From the NCBI GenBank assembly GCA_047638695.1, contig JBLINY010000165.1:1-8314 (forward strand): a DNA stretch of 8,314 bases, given 5' to 3'. The DNA is from JAHECQ01 sp047638695. GTDB lineage: Bacteria; Actinomycetota; Acidimicrobiia; Acidimicrobiales; SZUA-35. The position numbers and the translations under genes are program-made. Of the stretch, positions 1-6,105 are shown piece after piece (the first letter of the stretch is position 1; each line of letters opens with the position of its first letter). The notes beneath the pieces were generated by a model. It did not search any database, was not told where the DNA came from, and saw only the letters and a list, made by a program, of their open reading frames with translations.

Positions 1-1
1 C

Positions 2-121
2 CACAACGCAGTCGCCGAGCTGCCAGGCGTTGAACAAGTCGAAGTCATCCTCGTGTTCGACCCTCCATGGGACGCGTCGCGCCTATCCAACGTCGCCCGA
101 CTCGAACTCGGAATGATGTGA
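2..121 (+). CDS. MIP18/DUF59 (SufT/PaaD-like) Fe-S assembly protein, C-terminal fragment
   Basis: Only the last 39 codons are present; the gene begins before the window. The fragment reads as a short beta strand (VEVILVF) followed by DPPWD, then RLSNVARLELGMM and a TGA stop. The DPPW motif followed by a serine and an 'AR-LELG' ending is the standard C-terminus of the MIP18/DUF59 family, small cytosolic proteins that help assemble or deliver iron-sulfur clusters and often sit beside suf genes. What is seen is the motif; the family assignment is recognition from memory; the link to a suf operon is inference, because the upstream genes are out of view. The gene ends 50 bases before the corA-like gene, in the same direction. 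Confidence 0.7.
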   Translation, partial: HNAVAELPGVEQVEVILVFDPPWDASRLSNVARLELGMM

Positions 122-171
122 CCGACTGATGAATCTCAGCGCTCTCTCGCGACGGCGCTGCATCGAGCGCA

Positions 172-1077
172 ATGCCTGATCAACGGGGTTTCGTCCTACT
201 CGACTTCGATGACCCTCCGGTCGAGACGTTGCTCGAACTCGGTGCTGAGTACGGGATTCATGAACTCGCCATCGAAGACGCCATCGAGGCCCACTATCAA
301 CGACCGAAGCTCGATGTCTTCGGGTCGCTCATATCGTTGGTGGCCAAATCGGTCGTGTACGACGATTCTTCGGAGAGCCTGCAGTTCGGAGAGCTCGTCG
401 TTTTGGCGTCGCCGGCCTTCCTCATCACGATTCGTCACGGTGCGGCGTCTCAACAACCGTCATCTGAATCAATAGTCGACCAGATTGCTGATCGGGGCGA
501 TCCTGTCGTCGATGGTGCCATTGGAGCACTGCACGCTGTTATCGACTATGTCGCCGATGGCTATGGCCCGGTGATGGATGCCATCGAAGTGGATCTCAAC
601 GAGATCGAACAGGATGTGTTTTCGACAGAGCGAACCAATCCAGCAGAGCGCATCTACCGTCTCAAGAGAGAAGTGCTGAGTCTCCGTCGCAATATTGGTC
701 CGCTCGTCCCGTCGGTAGCGCGATTGGCAACCGATACCCGACTTGTTCCCTCAGTGGAAATGCGGAGCTACTTCGGCGACGTTCAAGACCATGTACAGCG
801 CACTGTCGATCGGATCGAGCAAGCCGATGCACTGCTCTCTGAAGTTCTCGCAGCAAACCTGGCCCACATCAGCGTCCAACAGAACGCCGACATGCGGCGA
901 ATGACGGCATGGGCAGTGCTCTTCCTGGTCCCGACGCTGCTGTCTGGACTCTGGGGCATGAACTTCGCCCACATGCCCGAGCTCGGCTGGTTGATCGGCT
1001 ACCCGCTCGCGCTGGGCACGATGATCACAATCACAGGCACGCTGTGGCTCCGGTTGAAACGGGCCGGCTGGTTGTGA
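172..1077 (+). CDS. corA: CorA-family Mg2+/Co2+ transport protein
   Basis: A 301-residue inner-membrane divalent-cation channel subunit; the family works as a pentamer and lets Mg2+ (also Co2+ or Ni2+) into the cell. The cytosolic N-terminal domain carries the family block IHELAIEDA (29-37) and QRPKL (43-47), then VTIRHG-like residues ending in RHG near 88-90, and a long helical stalk around 120-240. Two C-terminal membrane segments follow at about 245-261 and 272-293. The signature GMN selectivity-filter motif is at 262-264, followed by the MPEL loop before the second segment. The protein ends in a basic tail (RLKRAGWL), as usual. ATG 172 is the only usable start: two in-frame TGA codons lie at 127 and 130. 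Its ribosome site is weak (a GAG at 165). The N-terminus is slightly short for the family, which often has 20-40 more residues. It does not appear to belong to the operon downstream. Confidence 0.88.
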   Translation: MPDQRGFVLLDFDDPPVETLLELGAEYGIHELAIEDAIEAHYQRPKLDVFGSLISLVAKSVVYDDSSESLQFGELVVLASPAFLITIRHGAASQQPSSESIVDQIADRGDPVVDGAIGALHAVIDYVADGYGPVMDAIEVDLNEIEQDVFSTERTNPAERIYRLKREVLSLRRNIGPLVPSVARLATDTRLVPSVEMRSYFGDVQDHVQRTVDRIEQADALLSEVLAANLAHISVQQNADMRRMTAWAVLFLVPTLLSGLWGMNFAHMPELGWLIGYPLALGTMITITGTLWLRLKRAGWL

Positions 1078-1094
1078 CTCATTCCCACCGAGGT

Positions 1095-1140
1095 TGGGGT
1101 ACCGGCGAGAGCAATCGTACGAGCACCCCACTACGTTTTT
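1095..1140 (+). terminator. Possible weak intrinsic terminator after corA
   Basis: TGGGGT (1095-1100) can pair with ACCCCA (1125-1130), a 6-bp stem around a 24-base loop, and five T residues occur at 1136-1140. The stem is short, the loop is long and five bases separate stem and T run, so this is a weak candidate. The same repeat could equally be an operator half-site pair. Confidence 0.22.
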
Positions 1141-1159
1141 AGCAGTACGACTCCGTGAC

Positions 1160-1166
1160 GGAAGAG
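1160..1166 (+). promoter_or_regulatory. Ribosome binding site deciding the binding-protein start
   Basis: GGAAGAG lies six bases before ATG 1173. It falls inside the alternative, longer reading that would begin at GTG 1155, so the ATG at 1173 is the better start; that start also gives a normal lipoprotein signal peptide (MTKR followed directly by the hydrophobic stretch). Confidence 0.7.
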
Positions 1167-1172
1167 ACTCTA

Positions 1173-2039
1173 ATGACGAAGCGACTTTTGGCCGCCCTGA
1201 TGGCCCTTGCCCTGCTCCTTGCGGCGTGCGGCAGCGACGACGACCCTGCAGCCGACGAAGAAACCACCAGCGGCGACGAGACCGCTGCCGACTGCTCGGC
1301 CGAGAACCTCTCGACCTTTGCTGTTGGCAAGCTCACCATCGCTACCGGCGAGCCAGTGTTCCCACCATGGATGCTCGACGACGACCCAAGCAGCGGCGAG
1401 GGCTTCGAGAGCGCGATGGCATACGCCATCGCTGCCGAAATGGGCTTCGACGCCGCTGACGTTGACTGGGTCAGGACTGACTTCGACGAGGCCATCGCCC
1501 CCGGCGACAAGGACTACGACTTCAACATGCAGCAGTACTCCATCACTGAAGCACGCGAAGAGATCGTCGACTTCTCCCTCCCGTACTACGAGAGCCAGAA
1601 GTCAGTGATCGCCTTGAACAGCTCCCCCGCAGCGACCGCCACCAGCTTCGCTGAACTTGCCGGAGCGACCTGGGGCGCCACTATTGGCACTACCGACCTC
1701 GACTACATGGAGGGCCAGCTGGGCCTCGAAAACGTCGCTGTGTATGACACGCAAGCAGACGTTGTCGCCGCCATGTTGGCCGGTCAGATCGACGCAACGG
1801 TCATCGCCCTGCCATCGGCCTTCTACCTCACCGCAGTCGAAATCGATGACTCCGTCATTGCCTCCGTTCTTCCTACCGAAGACGGCGGCGAAGGCATGGG
1901 GCTCCTGTTCGCCGACGGCAACCCGCTGCGGCCTTGCGTCAATGAGGCGATCTCCTCGCTTGACGCCGCCGGAACCCTCGACGCAATCGCTGTCAAGTGG
2001 CTCCAGGGTGACGGTGAAATTCCACTCGTCTCGGAGTGA
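1173..2039 (+). CDS. ABC transporter substrate-binding lipoprotein, family 3 (polar amino-acid type)
   Basis: A 288-residue extracytoplasmic, lipid-anchored receptor that delivers ligand to the permease encoded next. Residues 1-19 form a signal peptide with lipobox LLAAC; Cys19 is the lipidated residue, followed by an acidic linker (20-40). The mature part is a two-lobed family-3 binding protein: GEPVFPPW (59-66), GFESAMAYAIAAEMG (77-91), SITEAREEIVDFSLPYY (123-139) and the second-lobe block around 200-218. Arg128 matches the arginine that binds the ligand carboxylate in GlnH and HisJ. At the place where GlnH has Asp157 (DAVLHDTP), which binds the alpha-amino group, this protein has Ala212 (DATVIALP). 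Cys41 and Cys255 could form a disulfide. The ligand is therefore likely to be a carboxylate-bearing or polar molecule but perhaps not a plain alpha-amino acid; this is inference. ATG 1173 was chosen over GTG 1155 because of the ribosome site. Confidence 0.9.
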   Translation: MTKRLLAALMALALLLAACGSDDDPAADEETTSGDETAADCSAENLSTFAVGKLTIATGEPVFPPWMLDDDPSSGEGFESAMAYAIAAEMGFDAADVDWVRTDFDEAIAPGDKDYDFNMQQYSITEAREEIVDFSLPYYESQKSVIALNSSPAATATSFAELAGATWGATIGTTDLDYMEGQLGLENVAVYDTQADVVAAMLAGQIDATVIALPSAFYLTAVEIDDSVIASVLPTEDGGEGMGLLFADGNPLRPCVNEAISSLDAAGTLDAIAVKWLQGDGEIPLVSE

Positions 2040-2079
2040 TCCGCAGGCATAAGGAAACCTCTCGGCTCCAGAGCGGCCG

Positions 2080-2955
2080 GTGACTCCCAACGAGTCATCG
2101 GCCGCTGCGAACGCTGATCAGAGCGACCCGCCACCGCCCGCGCCCGCCCGGCTGACGCCTCGCGAGCGGGCCACACCCATCGCCATCAGCGTGCTGAGCA
2201 CGACCGTAGTCCTGGGTCTGGTGATTTGGTGGGTCGGCTCTTCAGAGCAGTGGCCGCGGGTTCAGAGGCAGTTCTTCAGCTGGCAGTCCATGAAGGACTC
2301 ATTCCCCGACGTCCTCGGTGGCTTCTGGGTGAACATGAAGGTGTGGGTCATTGCTGAGATCCTCATCCTCATCGTTGCCTTGATTCTGGCGGTCATGCGA
2401 TCGACGACCGGTCCGCTCCTCGCCCCGCTGCGCTTCTTCTCGGTTGTCTACATCGACTTCCTGCGCGGCATCCCGTCTCTGTTGCTCATCTTGCTCCTCG
2501 GCTTCGGAGTGCCGGCCCTCCAGCTGAACGGACTCCCGAAAGGGGCGTTGTTCTGGGGCACGGTTGCGCTCGTTGCTGGCTACTCGGCATATACCGCTGA
2601 GGTCTACCGAGCGGGCATGACATCGGTCCACGACGGGCAACGCGCTGCGGCCAAGGCGCTCGGTCTGAACCAATGGCAAACCATGCGCTACGCAGTCATC
2701 CCTCAGGCGATTCGCAACGTAGGCCCGGCCTTGTTGAACGGCGCTGTTTCGCTACAGAAGGATGTTGCGCTTCTCAGCATCATCGGTATTCGGGACGCGG
2801 TGCGCGAGGCCCAGATCATCAAGGACCGCACGTTCAACTATTCCCCACTGATCGTCGCTGCCGCCCTCTTCCTGATCGCCAGCGTGCCACTCGCTCGTTT
2901 CACCGATTGGTACGCCAAACGTGACCAGGACCGCCGCCTGCAAAGGACGCGTTGA
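2080..2955 (+). CDS. ABC transporter permease, HisM/GlnP type (MetI-like fold)
   Basis: A 291-residue membrane subunit of a polar amino-acid-type importer. After a cytosolic, proline-rich N-terminus (PPPPAPAR at 17-24) there are hydrophobic segments at about 33-52, 83-105, 118-145, 155-175 and 255-275, plus a less hydrophobic one near 222-238. The cytosolic coupling loop that contacts the ATPase (EAA motif) is at 186-210: GQRAAAKALGL, then IPQAIRN. The family's 'SL-KD-sL--IIGI' block is at 224-237. Only one permease gene is present, so a homodimer is likely. GTG 2080 is the first possible start after an in-frame TAA at 2050. A strong AAGGAAA at 2051-2057 is 22 bases away, unusually far. The gap from the binding-protein gene is 40 bases; the stop overlaps the next gene region. 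Confidence 0.9.
   Translation: MTPNESSAAANADQSDPPPPAPARLTPRERATPIAISVLSTTVVLGLVIWWVGSSEQWPRVQRQFFSWQSMKDSFPDVLGGFWVNMKVWVIAEILILIVALILAVMRSTTGPLLAPLRFFSVVYIDFLRGIPSLLLILLLGFGVPALQLNGLPKGALFWGTVALVAGYSAYTAEVYRAGMTSVHDGQRAAAKALGLNQWQTMRYAVIPQAIRNVGPALLNGAVSLQKDVALLSIIGIRDAVREAQIIKDRTFNYSPLIVAAALFLIASVPLARFTDWYAKRDQDRRLQRTR
2942..2947 (+). promoter_or_regulatory. Ribosome binding site for the ABC ATPase gene
   Basis: AAAGGA near the end of the permease gene lies 10 bases before ATG 2958 and only four before TTG 2952. The TTG would overlap the permease stop as TTGA. The ATG is the more usual codon and was chosen, but spacing alone does not settle it. Confidence 0.45.
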
Positions 2956-2957
2956 TC

Positions 2958-3728
2958 ATGGACGACGATCAGGCTGTGTCCGCCGAACCGAAGATCAGCA
3001 TTCGCCGCCTCACCAAGTACTACGGCGATGCCTTGGTCCTCAACCAGATCGACCTCGATCTCGAACAGCATGAGGTCGTGGCGTTGATCGGCGCATCGGG
3101 CTCAGGCAAGTCAACCCTGCTGCGTTGTGTTGGCCGACTCGTGCCGTATGACCACGGCGAGATTCTGCTCGACGGCACCGATCTGGCCTCTGGAGTGTTC
3201 ACCGAGGCCGACCTGCGAAAACGGGTCGGCATCGTATTCCAGTCGTACAACCTGTTTCCGACGATGAGCGTTCTCGACAATGTCACCCTGGCTCCGCGGA
3301 AGGTGCACGGGGTTGACCGTGCCGAAGCCGAGAGCCGAGCCCACGAGTTGCTCGAACTCTTTGGCATGTCAGAATTCGTCAATGCCTACCCCGATCGACT
3401 CTCTGGCGGGCAGCAGCAACGAGTCGCAATCGTGCGGGCTATGGCAACCCGCCCCGACGTCTTACTACTCGATGAGGTCACAGCCGCCCTCGATCCCGAG
3501 CTGATCGGCGGCGTGCTCGACGTCATTCGGGACTTGAAGGCCGAGGGCATGACGATGTTGATCGTTACCCACGAGATGGGGTTTGCCCGAGACGTCGCCG
3601 ATCGAGTCTGTTTCCTCGACAACGGACGAATCGTCGAGGAGAGCGCTCCCGCCCAGCTGTTCTCCAACCCTCAGGAAGAACGCACCCGCGAGTTCCTTCA
3701 GCGCATCATCGAAGCTGGGCGACTATGA
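2958..3728 (+). CDS. ABC transporter ATP-binding protein, HisP/GlnQ type
   Basis: A 256-residue cytosolic ATPase that powers the importer. All nucleotide-binding motifs are intact: Walker A GASGSGKST (45-53), Q-loop VFQSYNLFP (about 94-102), ABC signature LSGGQQQR (about 150-157), Walker B VLLLDEVTAALDPE (about 168-181) and the switch histidine in IVTHEMGFA (about 202-210). DEVTAALDPE, with Val where many ABC ATPases have Pro, is normal for the polar amino-acid subfamily. The protein has the usual length. The start is ATG 2958, or TTG 2952 if the TTGA overlap is used. The stop overlaps the next start as ATGA (3725-3728), so translation into the first SAHH-like gene is probably coupled; this ties the importer to the enzymes. 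Confidence 0.94.
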   Translation: MDDDQAVSAEPKISIRRLTKYYGDALVLNQIDLDLEQHEVVALIGASGSGKSTLLRCVGRLVPYDHGEILLDGTDLASGVFTEADLRKRVGIVFQSYNLFPTMSVLDNVTLAPRKVHGVDRAEAESRAHELLELFGMSEFVNAYPDRLSGGQQQRVAIVRAMATRPDVLLLDEVTAALDPELIGGVLDVIRDLKAEGMTMLIVTHEMGFARDVADRVCFLDNGRIVEESAPAQLFSNPQEERTREFLQRIIEAGRL

Positions 3729-4894
3729 ACGATTCGGCGGCCTCTGGGCGCCAGGCCATCGAATGGGCACTTAGGTCATCGCCCGTGCTCGATGGGTTCG
3801 TCCGACGCAAGCTCGCCGACCGCGCGCTGGCTGGGAAACGTGTGGCCGTTGTTGGGCGCCTCGACGCCAAGATCGCCGTCTTGGCCACCGTTCTCGCCGA
3901 CGGCGGGGCAGCGGTGGTTGTCGCTGACTCATCTCCTGAATCGACGAGCGCCGGCGTCACCGCGGCACTGGCCGAGCGCGGTGTCGAAGTCCATGCGCGT
4001 CAACTTCTGAGCGTCGCTGACACAGAACCCGATTACATCATCGATGAAGGTGCCGCACTGACTGCCCGGATGGCCAGTGACCGACCCGATGCGTACGCGC
4101 GACTGCGTGGTGTGCTGGAAGGAACCACGGACGGGCTGACGACACTCACCGAGCTAGCAGCCCTCGGGCACCTCCATATGCCTGCGTTGGCTGCAAGTGG
4201 CGCTGAATGCAAACGCCTTTTCGAAGACCGCCATGGCACAGCACAGACAACAGTCCAGGCCATCCTGCAACTCACCAACCTGCGCATGTACGGCAAGCGT
4301 GTCGCCGTTGTTGGCTACCGACAACTGGGGCGCGGCGTGGCCATGTACTGCCATCAGCTCGGCGCTCAAGTCACCGTGATCGAAATCGACCCCATCCGCG
4401 GGCTCGAAGCCCACGCCGATGGACACGACGTGGCCAGCCTCGAAACAGCACTTGGTTCCTCCGACTTCGTGATCACTACCACCGGGAACAGCCGAGTCGT
4501 GTCGACGCATCACTTCGATGCGCTCACCGATGGCACCATCCTCGCCAATGCCGGCCACGGCGACCATGAGATCGACATCGTAGCGCTACGTGCCCAATCC
4601 AGCGACGAGACGGAGATTCGTCCGGGTGTCACTGCATTCACCCGCAACGGAATCACCACGTATGTCCTCGTCGACGGTGCGTTGGTCAACGTAGCTGGCG
4701 GCAAGGGACAGCCCAGCGAAGTCGTGGATCTCGCGTCGTCAGTGCATGCGCTTGGATGTCACTACTTGGCGTCGCACGAGGTTGCGTCTGGCCTACACCC
4801 TTACCCCGCCGATCTCGACCGAGCGATTGCGGCCGCAAAACTCACGAGCCGAGGCATTACCATCGACGGCATCCAAACACGGGGCTCAGAGTGA
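3725..4894 (+). CDS. SAHH-like protein 1 (divergent adenosylhomocysteinase homologue)
   Basis: A 389-residue cytosolic protein with the full SAHH layout: N-terminal IEWA..PVL (12-22), a substrate-domain part to about 188, a Rossmann NAD domain (about 190-345) and a C-terminal return to the substrate domain. Family blocks are clear: EGTTDG (132-137), KRLFED (163-168), TEIDP-like IEIDP (219-223), TTTG (251-254), NAGHGDHEID (275-284), PSEVVD (330-335). Compared by eye with human SAHH, His55 is Arg45, Asp131 is Glu108, Glu156 is Gly133, Asp190/Asn191 are Glu167/Asp168, Cys195 is Thr172 and His353 is Gln329. Lys186 (Lys163), His301 (His278) and Asn346 (Asn322) are kept. The NAD motif GYGxxGxG reads GYRQLGRG (197-204), with Arg in place of the middle Gly. 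The long C-terminal tail of eukaryotic SAHH is absent. It is unlikely to hydrolyse SAH normally; a changed reaction, a partner role or loss of NAD is possible. Confidence 0.85.
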   Translation: MNDSAASGRQAIEWALRSSPVLDGFVRRKLADRALAGKRVAVVGRLDAKIAVLATVLADGGAAVVVADSSPESTSAGVTAALAERGVEVHARQLLSVADTEPDYIIDEGAALTARMASDRPDAYARLRGVLEGTTDGLTTLTELAALGHLHMPALAASGAECKRLFEDRHGTAQTTVQAILQLTNLRMYGKRVAVVGYRQLGRGVAMYCHQLGAQVTVIEIDPIRGLEAHADGHDVASLETALGSSDFVITTTGNSRVVSTHHFDALTDGTILANAGHGDHEIDIVALRAQSSDETEIRPGVTAFTRNGITTYVLVDGALVNVAGGKGQPSEVVDLASSVHALGCHYLASHEVASGLHPYPADLDRAIAAAKLTSRGITIDGIQTRGSE

Positions 4895-6105
4895 CCGGGA
4901 TCAACGAGGCGTCGGGTCGGGGAATGCTCGATTTCGCCGGACGGCATATGCCGGCGTTGGAGGCGGCCACAGACCTGGTCCGCGCGGGTGGCCGCCTCGC
5001 TGGCAAGCGGGTTGGTATCGCTCTGACACTCGAACCGAAGACCGCCAACCTGGCCGAAGCGCTCGCCTCACTAGGCGCCGAAGTTGCCGTACTTGGCTCG
5101 TCGAACTCCACCCGCGACGAAGTCGTCAGTGCCTTGCGCGACCGTGGCATCGCTGTGTTTGGAGAAGCCGGATCGACCCCAGAGCGATCGCTGGAGCTTC
5201 GCAACGCCTTCATCGACACTCTGCCCGAGCTGCTCGCCGACGATGGATCCGGCAACGTCCGCCATATCCATACCGTCCGTCGCGATGCACTCCCGACACT
5301 CTCTGGTGTCGCAGAAGAAACCACCAGTGGTGTGCGCCCGCTACGGGTGATGGAGGCAGAGGGTGCACTAGAGGTGCCCTGCGTGGCGGTGAACGACGCC
5401 CGCACCAAACTCCTCTTCGACAACGTCTACGGCACTGGCCAGTCGGTGATCATGGCGATTCTCGATGCAACCAACACCCAGATGCAGGGCAAACGGGTCG
5501 TAGTCGTCGGCTACGGCAAGGTCGGGCGTGGCATTGCCGCCGCGGCGCGGGCGTTAGGCGCTCGTGTCACGGTCACCGAAATCGATCATGTTGAAGCACT
5601 GGTCGCACACCACGACGGCTACCGAGTCGCCCAACTCGCAACTGCAGTCACTACTGCCGACATCGTCATTACCGCCACCGGCATTGGTCATTCGCTCACG
5701 GCGAATCATGTTGCTGCGATGCCAGACGGCACCATCGTAGCTGTCGGTGGCGCTGGTCCGCCTGAGTTCGATCCAACCGAAGGGCCCGATCTCGTCGATG
5801 GTGACACCGTACGGCCAGGGGTCCGCGAGCTCGTCGTCCCCAACGGTCCCACCGTGTTCGTCATCGCCGACGGCTACTGCGCCAACACCTCGGCTGGCGA
5901 GGGAAACCCGATCGAGGTGATGGACCTCTCCCTCGCGCTCCAACTTCGAGCGCTCGACTACCTCGCCGAAGCCAACCTTCAGCCCGGCGTCCATCTACTC
6001 CCCCGTCACATCGACGACGAGGTTGCAGCCAGCCAGCTCGCCGCGTTGGGCATCAAGATCGACGTCGCTAGCCCCACGCAGCGCGCCGCTGCACAGAGTT
6101 GGTGA
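4891..6105 (+). CDS. SAHH-like protein 2 (divergent adenosylhomocysteinase homologue)
   Basis: A 404-residue cytosolic SAHH-fold protein, different from and only distantly similar to protein 1. It starts with ML.FA..HMPALE (12-24), as the family does. Retained relative to human SAHH are the Asp131 site (Asp118 in ADDG), Glu156 (Glu143 in EETTSG), Lys186, Asp190 and Asn191 (Lys173, Asp177, Asn178 in TKLLFDN), the NAD motif GYGKVGRG (207-214), the NAD-ribose glutamate (Glu230 in TEID) and Asn346 (Asn332). Lost are His55 (Thr46), His301 (Ala288, in VGGAGPPEFD instead of NIGHFDVEID) and His353 (Asn339 in GNP). YGTGQS (180-185) replaces the YGCRES of long SAHHs, as in archaeal and thermophile forms. 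GTG 4891 overlaps the previous stop as GTGA and has GGGG six bases upstream; the open frame extends further upstream but inside gene 1. It probably binds NAD and an adenosine-like ligand with altered chemistry. A heteromer with protein 1 is inference. Confidence 0.87.
   Translation: MTGINEASGRGMLDFAGRHMPALEAATDLVRAGGRLAGKRVGIALTLEPKTANLAEALASLGAEVAVLGSSNSTRDEVVSALRDRGIAVFGEAGSTPERSLELRNAFIDTLPELLADDGSGNVRHIHTVRRDALPTLSGVAEETTSGVRPLRVMEAEGALEVPCVAVNDARTKLLFDNVYGTGQSVIMAILDATNTQMQGKRVVVVGYGKVGRGIAAAARALGARVTVTEIDHVEALVAHHDGYRVAQLATAVTTADIVITATGIGHSLTANHVAAMPDGTIVAVGGAGPPEFDPTEGPDLVDGDTVRPGVRELVVPNGPTVFVIADGYCANTSAGEGNPIEVMDLSLALQLRALDYLAEANLQPGVHLLPRHIDDEVAASQLAALGIKIDVASPTQRAAAQSW

Larger units (their letters stand above)
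1078..1172 (+). promoter_or_regulatory. Intergenic region upstream of the transporter-enzyme operon
   Basis: This 95-base gap between the corA-like gene and the binding-protein gene is the only place in the window where the operon promoter is expected. I cannot pick a convincing -35/-10 pair: TTGGGG at 1094-1099 has only poor -10 partners at 16-18 bases. A G-rich/C-rich inverted repeat followed by a T run (listed separately) may end the upstream transcript. The last part holds the ribosome site. The assignment is by position, not by a recognised promoter motif. Confidence 0.4.

Noticed and set aside
129..179. A 16-codon open frame from ATG 129 before corA
   Set aside because: Too short, no family resemblance, ends just inside corA; nothing supports it as a leader peptide.
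1155..1172. GTG 1155 as start of the binding protein, adding six residues
   Set aside because: The ribosome site GGAAGAG lies inside this extension and the ATG at 1173 gives a normal lipoprotein signal peptide.
1602..2090. Long antisense open frame opposite the binding-protein gene, and similar antisense frames elsewhere
   Set aside because: They mirror the codon bias of GC-rich sense genes, have no recognisable domains and no good start context.
4756..4890. Upstream extension of SAHH-like protein 2 by 45 codons
   Set aside because: It overlaps conserved C-terminal coding of protein 1, and family homology begins only after GTG 4891.
4175..4960. Near-identical 16-base stretches at 4175-4190 and 4945-4960 (one mismatch)
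   Set aside because: They encode HMPAL at non-equivalent positions of the two proteins; two short matches in similar codon usage are most simply coincidence.
3725..6105. The SAHH-like pair as pseudogenes or one gene split by a frameshift
   Set aside because: Each protein covers the whole SAHH fold from N-terminus to C-terminus, with no internal stops and conserved structural blocks.
3725..6105. Annotation of either gene as ahcY (housekeeping SAHH)
   Set aside because: Key residues equivalent to His55 and His353 are missing in both, and the operon context is transport and deamination rather than a methionine cycle.
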